A stretch of 64,000 bases of DNA, taken from Dryomyza anilis (lineage: Eukaryota > Arthropoda > Insecta > Diptera > Dryomyzidae). The stretch spans positions 92,322,696 to 92,386,695 of the forward strand of contig OX638132.1 in NCBI GenBank assembly GCA_951804985.1. Reading direction: 5' to 3'. The stretch's first letter is position 1; every line of letters begins with the position of its first letter. Shown here in pieces: positions 54,461-64,000 of this stretch. The position numbers and the translations under genes were made by a program. A model generated the notes under the pieces. It ran no database searches. It was not told the DNA's origin and saw only the letters and a program-made list of their open reading frames with translations.

Positions 54461-54691
54461 AACCCAGAAAAAAATTCCTTCAAATCCCATTAAAATTGGT
54501 CAATAGGACAATTATTGATTTAATAGTATACAAAAAATAAATCTTCTCATATAAACTCAATGGCAATGTCATGGTATTTTCTAGTATGGTATTTTCTATT
54601 AATGGTATTTTCCGATTAAAATAATAATTTATCCTATTGACTATTTTTAATAGTAAAAAACTATTATTTATATAGTATTTTTTTCTGGGTC
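54461..54691. mobile_element. Short-TIR MITE, family M, copy 4
   Basis: Starts AACCCAGAAAAAAATTCCTT, ends AGTATTTTTTTCTGGGT. The phrase TAGTATGGTATTTTCTATTA is a small internal duplication of the family word. Confidence 0.82.
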
Positions 54692-55630
54692 GTTTTTAGT
54701 TTCGATTTTCGCAAATATGTGATTCTAACTTCAAAATTGGAAATTATTTTTTTTATAAATGCATTAAAAAAATACTCTATTTTTGTCATGCGAAACGCAA
54801 ATTTAGAAAAAATTGGGAATAATGTGTTTTTATATGTGTACTTTTTGCTTCATATCTCATTGCTTCATCTTCATATCTTATGAATGTTTTGGATAAAATA
54901 AAAATAAGTCAGACTTTATATCCAAATCTTACCAACCAATAGATTCCTCAAAAACGTGGTATTTCGTTTTTTCGAATATTCTTGAAACTGGACGTGCAGG
55001 GAAAAAACTGAAAACGTCATTGTTCTTAGAATGTCCAAATACATCAGAATATGTAACTTTCATTTCTGGTGGTAAAATGGGTTATTTATTTAAATTCCGT
55101 AATGAATTCAGAATCAGTTTTTCGAATCCGTTTTTAGGTCTGATTAACTGCGCACATTTTTATATCCAGAATTTAAATGATATATTTTTGTGGATTTCCA
55201 AATTCCGAGGACAATGGTGATTTTAGTCACGTTCTGTTTCAATGATATTGGACGAAGCCCAAAAACTTTATTTTTAGAAACACTTTTAATTATTAGAGGG
55301 TGTCAGAAGTGTAAATTTACAGCTATATTTTATAGGCCAAAATTTACATAAAAACCACACATCAAGTATTAATATCGATTGCAAATCATGCATAACAAAT
55401 GCATATCATGGTTTTAGAGTTATAAGTAAAAAATCGGTAAATTTTGTACTTAAAAAAATGTCCATTTTATACATATAAAATTTATTAGATATCCAAACCG
55501 AAAAGCACACGAATGATACTCAACTGGATGACGTGAAATAAAAGCACAAAATCGGACTTCAAATTCGAAACCAATGAACCCATATTACCCTAAATTCGTT
55601 GTCAAATCGAAAGATGGAATTTTTTTTGTT
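54692..55630. other. AT-rich spacer, nothing recognised
   Basis: No gene, framed element or repeat that I can support. Confidence 0.4.
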
Positions 55631-55632
55631 AA

Positions 55633-56436
55633 CTCAGAAAAAAATACTATGAAATCAATAGTTTTGTTTGCTATTAAAATTAGTCATTAGGATAAATTAT
55701 TATTTTAATGGGTAAGTGCCATTAAATACTACAAAATAATATTATATACTATTAAATACTATTAAATACTATAAAATAGTATTAAATTACTATTATACTA
55801 TTAAATACTATTAGATACTATTAAATACTATTAAATACTATTAAATACTATTAAATACTATTAAATACTATTAAATACTATTAAATACTATTTAATACTA
55901 TTAAATACTATTAAATACTATTAAATACTATTAAATACTATTAAATACTATTAAATACTATTAAATACTATTAAATACTATTAAATACTATTAAATACTA
56001 TTAAATACTATTAAATACTATTAAATACTATTAAATACTATTTAATACTATTAAATACTATTAAATACTATTAAATACTATTAAATACTATTAAATACTA
56101 TTAAATACTATTAAATACTATTAAATACTATTAAATACTATTAAATACTATTAAATACTATTAAATACTATTAAATACTATTTAATACTATTAAATACTA
56201 TTAAATACTATTAAATACTATTAAATACTATTAAATACTATTAAATACTATTAAATACTATTAAATACTATTAAATACTATTAAATACTATTAAATACTA
56301 TTAAATACTATTAAATACTATTTAATATTATTAAATACTATTAAATTGTGTTGTGTTTACATGAAAATATTTGTTTTTTGTATACTATTTAATCAATAAC
56401 TGTCCCATTGACCAGTGTTAATAAGATTTTTCTGAG
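55633..56436. mobile_element. Family-M-like element with an internal minisatellite
   Basis: Ends ACTCAGAAAAAAATACTATG and AAGATTTTTCTGAGT flanked by TA. The flanking interiors are M-like in reverse order (TTAGTCATTAGGATAAATTA at the left; TATACTATTTAATCAATAAC and TGTCCCATTGACCAG at the right). The middle is replaced by the 10-bp array. Confidence 0.85.
55744..56346. repeat. 10-bp minisatellite, TATTAAATAC, about 60 units
   Basis: An almost perfectly regular array of TATTAAATAC. Variant units with TTTAATACTA begin at 55891, 56041, 56181 and 56321, giving spacings of 150, 140 and 140 bp. Confidence 0.97.
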
Positions 56437-56485
56437 TATTGTACTGTGCAATTCAATAAATAAATTATTATAAATTTACTGACTA

Positions 56486-57337
56486 CACACACAAAAAAAT
56501 ATCTTGTTTGGTGCAAACAATAATACAAACAAATACTTGAAGTGTTTGAAATATTATTTGCAACAACCAATTTAAATGATTTGTTGCAAATGTTTAAATT
56601 ATTAATCGCAAACATCTGTAATATTTGTACCAAACTATATAAATTTTCATCTCGTTTGCTGGAAACACTTTTGATTACACAAAAGTGTTTCCCATAAATA
56701 CTTCTATTGCTTCCAAACCGAATCCGCATTCCTCACAGACACATGCATGCTTTGAACATATTTTGATTGAATTTATAATTAAAATACTTAAATAAATTCG
56801 AATACAAATATTAAACGAATTTTCTTATTAACTGCTTCAAACTCTATGATTTCCAATGAGTATTACACAAAATCTCTTAATTCTGGCGATAAACGTTGCG
56901 TGATGTTCGGCACAGCACTAAAAATGACATGATTGCTTTCGGAAATACTCGGGCAAATACTTCCTCTCAAACAAGTGTTTCGAGCAAACACTTTAAATAA
57001 TTATTAGTTGAGGCAATTGACAAGTGTTTGTTCCAAACACTAATTAAAATTTACCATTTAAGACAAATAGGTACAGTAGTTCAAAAGCAATGAATGTGTT
57101 TAGGAGGAATAATTATTTGAACACTTATAAAATGTTTAATGTAAACATTTAAAGTGTTTACGACAAATAAATCACTATATGTTACAAATACTAATAATTT
57201 CAAGTGTTTTCAGGAAACAGACATTATTTATGGCAAATTATATAAAATTATAAATCTTAAGTGGAAACAATAAGTTCTCACTACAAACATTTGATTGCTT
57301 ACGGCAAATAATTCGTAAACAATCCTTTTTTTGTGTG
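56486..57337. mobile_element. TA-flanked short-TIR element, AAGTGTTTG-word family
   Basis: Ends CACACACAAAAAAATATC and ATCCTTTTTTTGTGTG flanked by TA. The 852-bp interior has AAGTGTTTG, CAAACACTT and AAACATTTAAAGTGTTTAC words in both orientations and GGAAACACTTTTG...CAAAAGTGTTTCC as a local hairpin near 56662-56692. Confidence 0.82.
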
Positions 57338-57339
57338 TA

Positions 57340-58874
57340 CAAATTATGAAAGTGCATATTAAGTACAACGGTAGTTTTTGCATGAGCAACTGAGTCCAAC
57401 AATTCGTAATGTACCGTCACGTCACGCCAGCATAGCATATTTACCCACCTTGAGAGAAACAGTTACAGTGGGCTGTCAGTCCGTCTATCTGTCTGTGTGT
57501 CCACGTCATGCGCCACGAGAACACTTGCTTTGAAAGCTATCTACGGCACACTTCCTAGAAGCTTTTATGAGACTTGAACGAGGTATCCATCCAGTCGTTT
57601 ACCTTGTTCTTCAAGGACTGTGTAGACTTTATGCATTTTTAATTGGTGTCAAATGCATTTAATTAACGTTAGAAAAACGAGAGAAAATACTATGCATTTT
57701 TAACAATTATAAAAGTAAAAATTCTGTCAACTGCTGAATACTGAAAATTATAATGTGTACATAGAGTTATTCTAATAAATATTCGAGGAATGTGAGGGTT
57801 TTTCTTCGATTTGTATGCGGCACAATTGAAGTCTTTTGTAGCACTTGAGAAATCACAAGCATAACCTCGGGTCCTAATGCATACCATTAGCATTGCAGTG
57901 GTTTTGGTTGTACGGACCGGACCAACTTTTGTCTTTTGTCGGACCCCATCACCACCAGCATCGTCGCAAAGTATCTGCACTTGTGCACAGGTAATCAGCA
58001 TCTTAAAATATCACTAGAAAAATATTGACACGGCGCGGCTAACTTGCAAGGGCAACAAATGCATGTGGCTGGGATTCACGTCTGCGCTAAGCGATCGTGT
58101 CGCATCGGCAGGTACATGGTACAGCTACAAAGAGTCAACGTGTTTACACACATTAGGTCCAACATCCGCCGGTTTGGTGCGATTTGAATTTGTTTTTAGT
58201 TGTGCTGTTTTTTTAGGCAAAGGTACGTTTATGCTATACGATACACGGTTCACCTATAGACGATCGAGGACCAACCGTCACTATAAACAAAAACAACTCG
58301 AGTTCGCGAGAGCCTCGTATTGTACAGGTGATGTACGAAATGAAAGGCTTCGCCGCTTTGGCAAATCATTATTGGAAGGTTCTTCTACGGATGGATCCAT
58401 TTGAATGTTTGAGCGGCCACACAGGACGATTGTGTTTATTTAAGTGCGCATATGCAGTGTATTCTGGCGCAGAACGTATCCTGCCATGAGTATTCGCTTG
58501 AGTCCTGAATTCAAAAACCTTCAGCGCGCCATGCCGAACTGACAAAGGCCACGTAACTGTCTGTTCAAGTGCACTTCTGTGGTGAGAATTCAGTTCCGTT
58601 TGTATCAAAAACCGTTACCAAATTGGAGTTGACATCCCACCACCGCATATTACCACAACTTCAACTATAAGGTGCACTCATCACAGAAATGTATCACCGC
58701 GTTTTGTCCTCCATCACAAATACAGCGGTTGACAAAACCAGACGACGACAACAACGACATATAAAACAATATTTACAAATACAAAATAGCAAAATATTGT
58801 GGTTAGTTTCCATTAGAGTAGCAAACGAAAAGTATCGCAAAGTTCTGTTTCATTTCATTCAATATGCGCCTCAC
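57340..58874. other. GC-richer island 6
   Basis: Apparently single-copy sequence. The longest plus frame (58063-58404, 113 codons from MWLGFTSALSDRVASAG) resembles no family I know. Minus frames at 57690-58001 and 58369-58608 are likewise unrecognised. Possible regulatory or untranslated exon DNA. Confidence 0.35.
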
Positions 58875-60033
58875 TAGAGATGGACAAGAGTGAGAGTTTT
58901 GAAACACGTTCACTCACGCTCACGAAAGAAATATTCTAATTACACACACTCTGTCACGAATTTTTGTTGTTCAAGTTACACTCACTCGCAATCACGTGAG
59001 TAAATTAATATTAAATCACGGGTGTTTCACGTGAATCACGCTTAAATCACGTGTTTTAATTCGGGTCACACACATTCACTCACTAAAAAATTGTACTCAC
59101 TCACAACCGAGTGAGTTAATTAAGATTCAATCACAATCACGCGGATCACTCAGTCACGGATTTCTGTTGTTTAAATTACACTCACTCGCAATCACGCGAG
59201 TAAATTAAAATTCAATCACAATCACGCGTGGTTCACGTGAATCAGGCTAAAATCACGTGTTTCAATTCTGCGTGATATTCGGGTCAAACATTGATCACGT
59301 AAAACGTATACTTACTAACTTACTCTCACTTACTTACTCACTCAATCACTCACTCACTCACTCACTCACTCACTCACTCACAATTACGTGAGTTAATTTA
59401 GATTCAATCACAATCAAGCGTGGTTTAGGTGAATCAGGCTAAAAACACGTGTTTCAATTCGGTTCATGCACATTAATCACGTAAAACGTATACTCACTCA
59501 CTCACTTACTATACTCACTAACTTACTCACACTCACTTACTTACTCACTCACTCACTCACTTACTCACTCACTCACTCACTCACTCACTTACTATACTCA
59601 CTAACTTACTCACTTACTTACTCACTCACTCTCTCACTCACTCACTCACTTACTATACTCACTAACTTACTCACACTCACTTACTTACTCACTCACTCAC
59701 TCACTCACTCACTTACTATACTCACTAACTTACTCACACTTACTTACTCACTCACTCACTCACTCACTCACTCACTCACTCACTCACTCACTCACTCACT
59801 CTAACTTACTGACTCTCTTACTTACTCATTCACAATCACGCGTGGTTCATGTGAATCAATCTAAAATCGCATATTTCAAATCTGCCAAATATACGTCTCA
59901 CGCACATTTACTTACGCAAAAATTGTACTCACTCACTCTCAATCGCTTGAGTTAACTAAGATTCAAACAATCCCGCGTGATCACGCGTATTTCACGTGAA
60001 ACACGCTAAAATATGATCACGTGCCCATCTCTA
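58875..60033. mobile_element. hAT-like element made of CACGTGA and CACTCAC words
   Basis: Ends TAGAGATGGACAAG and CACGTGCCCATCTCTA, flanked by CTCAC on both sides. The interior repeats TTCACGTGAATCACG, AATCACG(C/T)G, AAATCACGTGTTTCAAT and CACTCACTCAC. Several sub-blocks ((ACTC)n at about 59330-59385 and 59495-59820) are expanded simple repeats. The 112-codon Leu/Thr/Ser frame in them is an artefact. Confidence 0.7.
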
Positions 60034-60039
60034 CTCACC

Positions 60040-61500
60040 ACATCATTCATATTCGCCAATTGTTCGAGGGTGAACGCGCACGAGTAGTTGTCGCACTGCA
60101 CAAAATTGTACAGCATAGCACTGCGTACATAGTACATTGTATATCTCAAGAGCCATTGAGATAAATTGTTTGTCCGCTGTCGACAAGAGCGTCAATCAAA
60201 AAGGAAATGCGAAAATTAAACACAACGCCTAACAATAAAAGCGCGCGCGGGCACGCCGAAAAAGTACTCGAGTTTAGTATTCAACGAACGGGCTACGAGA
60301 GTTTGGTACGGCACATGCTCTCGACCGTTTGTATTTCATTAATACTTCATCGAGAGCTGGGCAACGTTACTAAGTTGCCGCAATAGCACTGAAGTATCAA
60401 AATAATGGATGGACCACACCTATTCGATTTATTGAGTAGACTGTTCTTTATATTGTGTATTTTAATTTAAAAATATTTTGATAGCTAAAACTTGAAAAAA
60501 GAGAAAGGGCATTAAGGGCGATGAGAAATGTTATCATAGTTTTTTTTTCATTTAAACTTTCCATTTTAAATCGGCCAAAGAATTAAACTGGCACAGAAAA
60601 TTGTATTTCCTTTTTCGTAGAATTTTTTCTAAGAAGAATAATGAACAGGAATGAGTTATTTCATTTATTCGGCTCAAAAAATTCAATTCTGTTTTGACAT
60701 CAAACTTCAAGTTCCCAAATAATTCAAGTTTAAATTATACTGTGCTATAAATTTAAAATATAAATTTCGAATTATGTAGATAGATTAGTCCATTTTTAAA
60801 GAAGATTATTGACTCATAAAACATCTTTATTTAATTTCCCTTTTGTAACAGAGTTGTGCGTGATGATGTGTCTCATAGTTACGTGTATTTTTTTTGTGTA
60901 CAGTTAAATCAAATAATTGCTCAAAGTACACATATTTGTTCGATCCACTTCACAATTGCTGCAGTGCATCATGCACAACGTACAACCAGTTGCAGTCAAC
61001 ACAAAACAGCCAACCAAACCAACTGGCCAAGACAGCACGCCCTTAAAGCTGTACTTTACTCGTACTTTACATGCCGTAGAATCAACACGGAACGAGGTCT
61101 GATCTCGTCATCATACTGGTGGAGACGGACGAAGTGAGGGACCGACGAACGGGATCTGTAATAGCAACGAAACTGCGCTACGCAGTGCATTGCGTCCGAA
61201 TATTTGCAAATGTCAACAGAACCAGAGAAAGTCCAAACATGGCAGCAAATGCGAGTATAAATAGGGAAGGCGCGGAAAAATGCAGGAGGAGTAGGTGCCG
61301 TCGAAGAGCTGCATCAGTGGAAAGTCAGGCCAATGGTGCGGAATCTGTCAGAAGTCAGACAAGCGGATCTGCATGTAAAGCGAAAATTCACGATATGAAG
61401 GACCGTCGCATGATAACAACTGAAATGCGAACACCCACATATTCTGGACACGGCACCAAACTCCGAGACAGTTCAAAGCGAGTGCTTTGAGGCGGATTTA
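60040..61500. other. GC-richer island 7
   Basis: Contains AAAGCGCGCGCGGGCACGCC near 60237. Plus frames 60856-61137 and 61119-61490 (Arg-rich, track start GTG) are unrecognised. Possible regulatory or untranslated exon DNA. Confidence 0.35.
61256..61264 (+). promoter_or_regulatory. Possible TATA box TATAAATAG
   Basis: A good TATA consensus followed by GGAAGGCGCGG in a GC-rich context. There is no downstream coding exon to support it. Confidence 0.3.
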
Positions 61501-61539
61501 CTGGACTTGGCGCACTTTGACGCAAGCTTTAAAATTATA

Positions 61540-62400
61540 GAGCAAATAGAAAGAGGAGGGAATAAGGGTAAATTAGAATAATTTTGGAATAGTGGAGTAC
61601 AGCAGGGAAACTGTAGGGGAAGAGCAAGGAAATTGTAAAGAGATGATATGGAAAAAGGATGTGAACTAGGAGGAAATGGTGCTGAGCTAATTTTTGGCAA
61701 ACTGATAACGAACGGCGAAGTAATGGTGTGGGAACTTGTAGAAAACTACAAGGGACAATAATGAAGTGGTGAGGGAACTTTTAGGAAACTGCAAGGCGAT
61801 GGTAAAGGAATGCTGAAGGTACTTTTACAAACTGCAGGGAAACGAATAAGGTATGGGAAGGAATTCTTAAGAAACTGCAGGGAAACGATAACGGAATGGT
61901 GCAGGAATTTGGAGAAAACTGCAGTGGAACGGTAAAATAATAGCAAGGAAACTGTAAGGGAAACGTTAAAGGGACGCTAAAGGAATGATGATGGAACTTT
62001 TAGGGAACTGCAAGGGAACGATACGGGAATGGTAAGGCAAACTTTTAGAAAACTGCAATAAATGATACTAACATTGTAAGGAATTTTTTAGGAACGATAA
62101 AGGAATGGTGAGGAAACTTTTAGGAAATTGCAAGTGAACTGTAAAAGAATCGTGAGGGAACGTTAAAGAAAAGGTATGGAAACGGTAAGGGACAATAAAG
62201 AAATGGTGAGGGATCTTTTAGAAAACCACATGGGAACGATTAAGAAAATTGTAAGGAAAACTTTTAGGAAACTACAAGATGCGGGATTTTTTAGGAACGA
62301 TACATTAATGGTCAGGCAAATTTTATGAACGATAAAGGAATGGGAAGGGAACCTACAAAGTATTAGATACATACAAAGGAACGTAATAAGAATGGAACGG
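61540..62400. repeat. Purine-rich degenerate minisatellite
   Basis: Repeated phrases GGAACGATAAAGGAATGG, TGAGG(A/G)AACTTTTAGG and GAAACTGCAAGGGAA, in units of roughly 45-60 bp, all in the same orientation. The plus strand is strongly enriched in A and G and poor in C. Minus-strand Leu/Ser/Phe-rich frames (61473-62583) come from this bias. Confidence 0.75.
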
Positions 62401-62579
62401 CAAATATATAGTTAAACTCAACAAGTTATGCTTAATAATAGTAAAGAAATGACAAGAAAGCGAAAGGGTATGACAATGACGTGATGATAAGGGAATTAGA
62501 ACGATTTTAAAATTAAAATGTTTGGCAATGGCTTGCAAACGGTAAAGTAAATCTGAGAGTATGTTAATAGTAAGGACCA

Positions 62580-63830
62580 ACAAATGTGCAGGAGTTTCGT
62601 TGATGAAATGGCAGAGAAAATCGGAACGACAGCCAGTATTTGTTGAGCAACAATAACAGCAACTAATCCCAGGATAATTTGTTTTGCTTTTGACGAAACA
62701 CTTGAAAAAATAAAAAAAAACTCTCGTCGAGTGGCGAACGCAATTTACAGCGCGTGTGCTTGTTTATGCTGTTCACGTGAGTACTAAGCGCTCCACTGAT
62801 TTTGTTCTAATGAAAGCGAACGGCGCCCGTTATCCTGTGAGTTTCTCCCACCACCAGCACCAATACCAACACCACCACCATCATCATCCAACATTCATTC
62901 TTTTGTATGGATGGTGTCAGTAGACAAACGTTGGGCACTGATTTTCTTTGCCGACATCGCCATTGCCGGAAATGCTGTCAAATCATCCCGAATTTATAGA
63001 AACATTAACACTTTTTTTGCAGGCTCAACTGCACGACTTCGTAGCAAGTAAACATGAATGCCATTGGCTGCAAGTATCTCCTCCGTTGCCGCGGCTACTT
63101 GCTCCTTCTGGATACTGACTCCTGGTATCGCGACTCGCATGCCATGTGACGTCGCGTCGGTCGGTCGGACGCTCGGTGGGCGCTCTGATGTGAGCTGTCA
63201 GAAACGAATGATTCCTTGTGCTAATATTTTCGCAGAGTACACAGTTTCGATTTGCTGAGTGCAACTACTCCAACTCTTCCGTCAACTCTGCCGTGCCGTT
63301 CGTGCCGCGTCCTTGTCGAAGCCAAGAGGTGCCACTGTCTCGAACAAGCAGTCGTTCTCATTCTCGTTCTCGTCCTTGTCTCCCACTGTCAACGTGTCGT
63401 GCAATGCATTCCATGCATGCATTCGTTCGTACGTATGTCGTTCGTTACTCATTCATTCATTCAGTCAGTCACTTCGTCGTTGGTTCGCTCGTTCGTTCGC
63501 TGCTTGCAAATCAAGTGAAATGTTTGCAAATAGAATTTGTCTGTGTTTGCAGGAAGGAGTTGTCGGAGGAAATGCCAACATTATGATCAGTGGAAATGTG
63601 AACATAACTGCACAAATATGTACCCAAGCACTATACGGTACGGTACGGCACGACACTAACTGTGACTGCATCACGAGTCGGTCGGTTGTTGGTGCGGTGC
63701 TCGGTGCTCGTCAGCGAGCGAGATTAATTAGCAAGTGTGGAAGCATCATTCTGGCAATTAGATCACTTTCGCAATTCGAACCTGAAAATAATTGCAATCG
63801 AATGAAAATTTACTCAAGTAATTGAAGGAC
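62580..63830. other. GC-richer island 8
   Basis: Has CACCACCAGCACCAATACCA and CACCACCACCATCATCATCC near 62850-62890, simple GTTCGTTCG and CATTCATTCATT repeats near 63450-63500, and GGTACGGTACGG near 63637. Overlapping frames up to 188 codons (63259-63825) begin at a non-ATG codon and match nothing I know. Confidence 0.35.
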
Positions 63831-64000
63831 GGACAGGTGGTTGCATAACTTTATCATTAGTTGCTTTAAATGTAGACATAAACTTTTCGATTCTTTTTTC
63901 TTGAAAAACATGTTATGTAGATGACTCTTAAGAGTTTTGAACACTTTATAAGTATTTCTGGAAAAAACTTTGCAATGAAATTGGGTCGAAATTAATATAA
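63831..64000. other. Window edge, AT-rich, nothing recognised
   Basis: No supported feature. Confidence 0.4.

Noticed and set aside
59466..59804. 112-codon Leu/Thr/Ser repeat frame
   Set aside because: It is a translation of (ACTC)n runs inside the hAT-like word-array element.
61473..62583. Series of Leu/Ser/Phe-rich minus-strand frames
   Set aside because: They result from the purine-rich minisatellite on the plus strand, not from a gene family.
63259..63825. 188-codon plus frame in the last GC-rich island
   Set aside because: It starts at a non-ATG codon, crosses simple TTCGTTCG and CATTCATT repeats, and matches nothing I know; two other frames overlap it equally well.

Overview
The window reads as nuclear DNA of a fly (Diptera, most likely a higher fly/Brachycera). 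The grounds are a very AT-rich background, short GT-AG introns of 52-127 nt, a split gene for mitochondrial initiation factor 2, DINE-1-like (Helentron-related) repeats like those of Drosophila, and eukaryotic tRNA genes with T-run terminators. I cannot name the species; a calyptrate such as a blowfly or house-fly relative is only a guess.

One protein gene can be fully reconstructed: mIF2 on the minus strand, nine exons from 35995 down to 27937, 709 codons. Its sixth intron is about 5.5 kb and is packed with mobile elements; the other seven are 52-127 nt. Two intact tRNA genes, Val(TAC) and Leu(TAG), lie side by side on the plus strand at 41573-41862. Several GC-richer, repeat-poor islands (about 6.7-7.65, 11.3-12.55, 18.36-19.75, 27.2-27.9, 45.1-45.75, 48.45-49.45, 57.35-58.87, 60.05-61.5 and 62.6-63.83 kb) may hold untranslated exons or regulatory DNA of unseen genes. 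None gives a recognisable protein.

Most of the rest is a layered transposon graveyard: a tRNA-derived SINE (six copies, three with clear 12-13 or 6 bp target duplications), DINE-1-like elements (four plus a fragment), two broken DD37E-type Tc1/mariner transposons, a 5'-truncated LINE, Harbinger-like MITEs with TAA duplications, a long-TIR family flanked by TAA, a 1.3 kb foldback element, and two MITE families with TIRs beginning ATCGTCGTTG or TAGCTGCGTTCC.

The most unusual pattern is a set of at least ten different element families that share a short terminus of the form CAC(A/C/T)CAGAAAAA flanked by TA, but have unrelated interiors. Each interior is built from its own short word scattered in both orientations. 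In one copy the family word has expanded into a roughly 600 bp minisatellite (10 bp unit) with a 140-150 bp higher-order period. Other word-array elements with different ends carry GATTAATC or CACGTGA/CACTCAC. All coordinates and matches were read by eye; no alignment, folding or database search was run.
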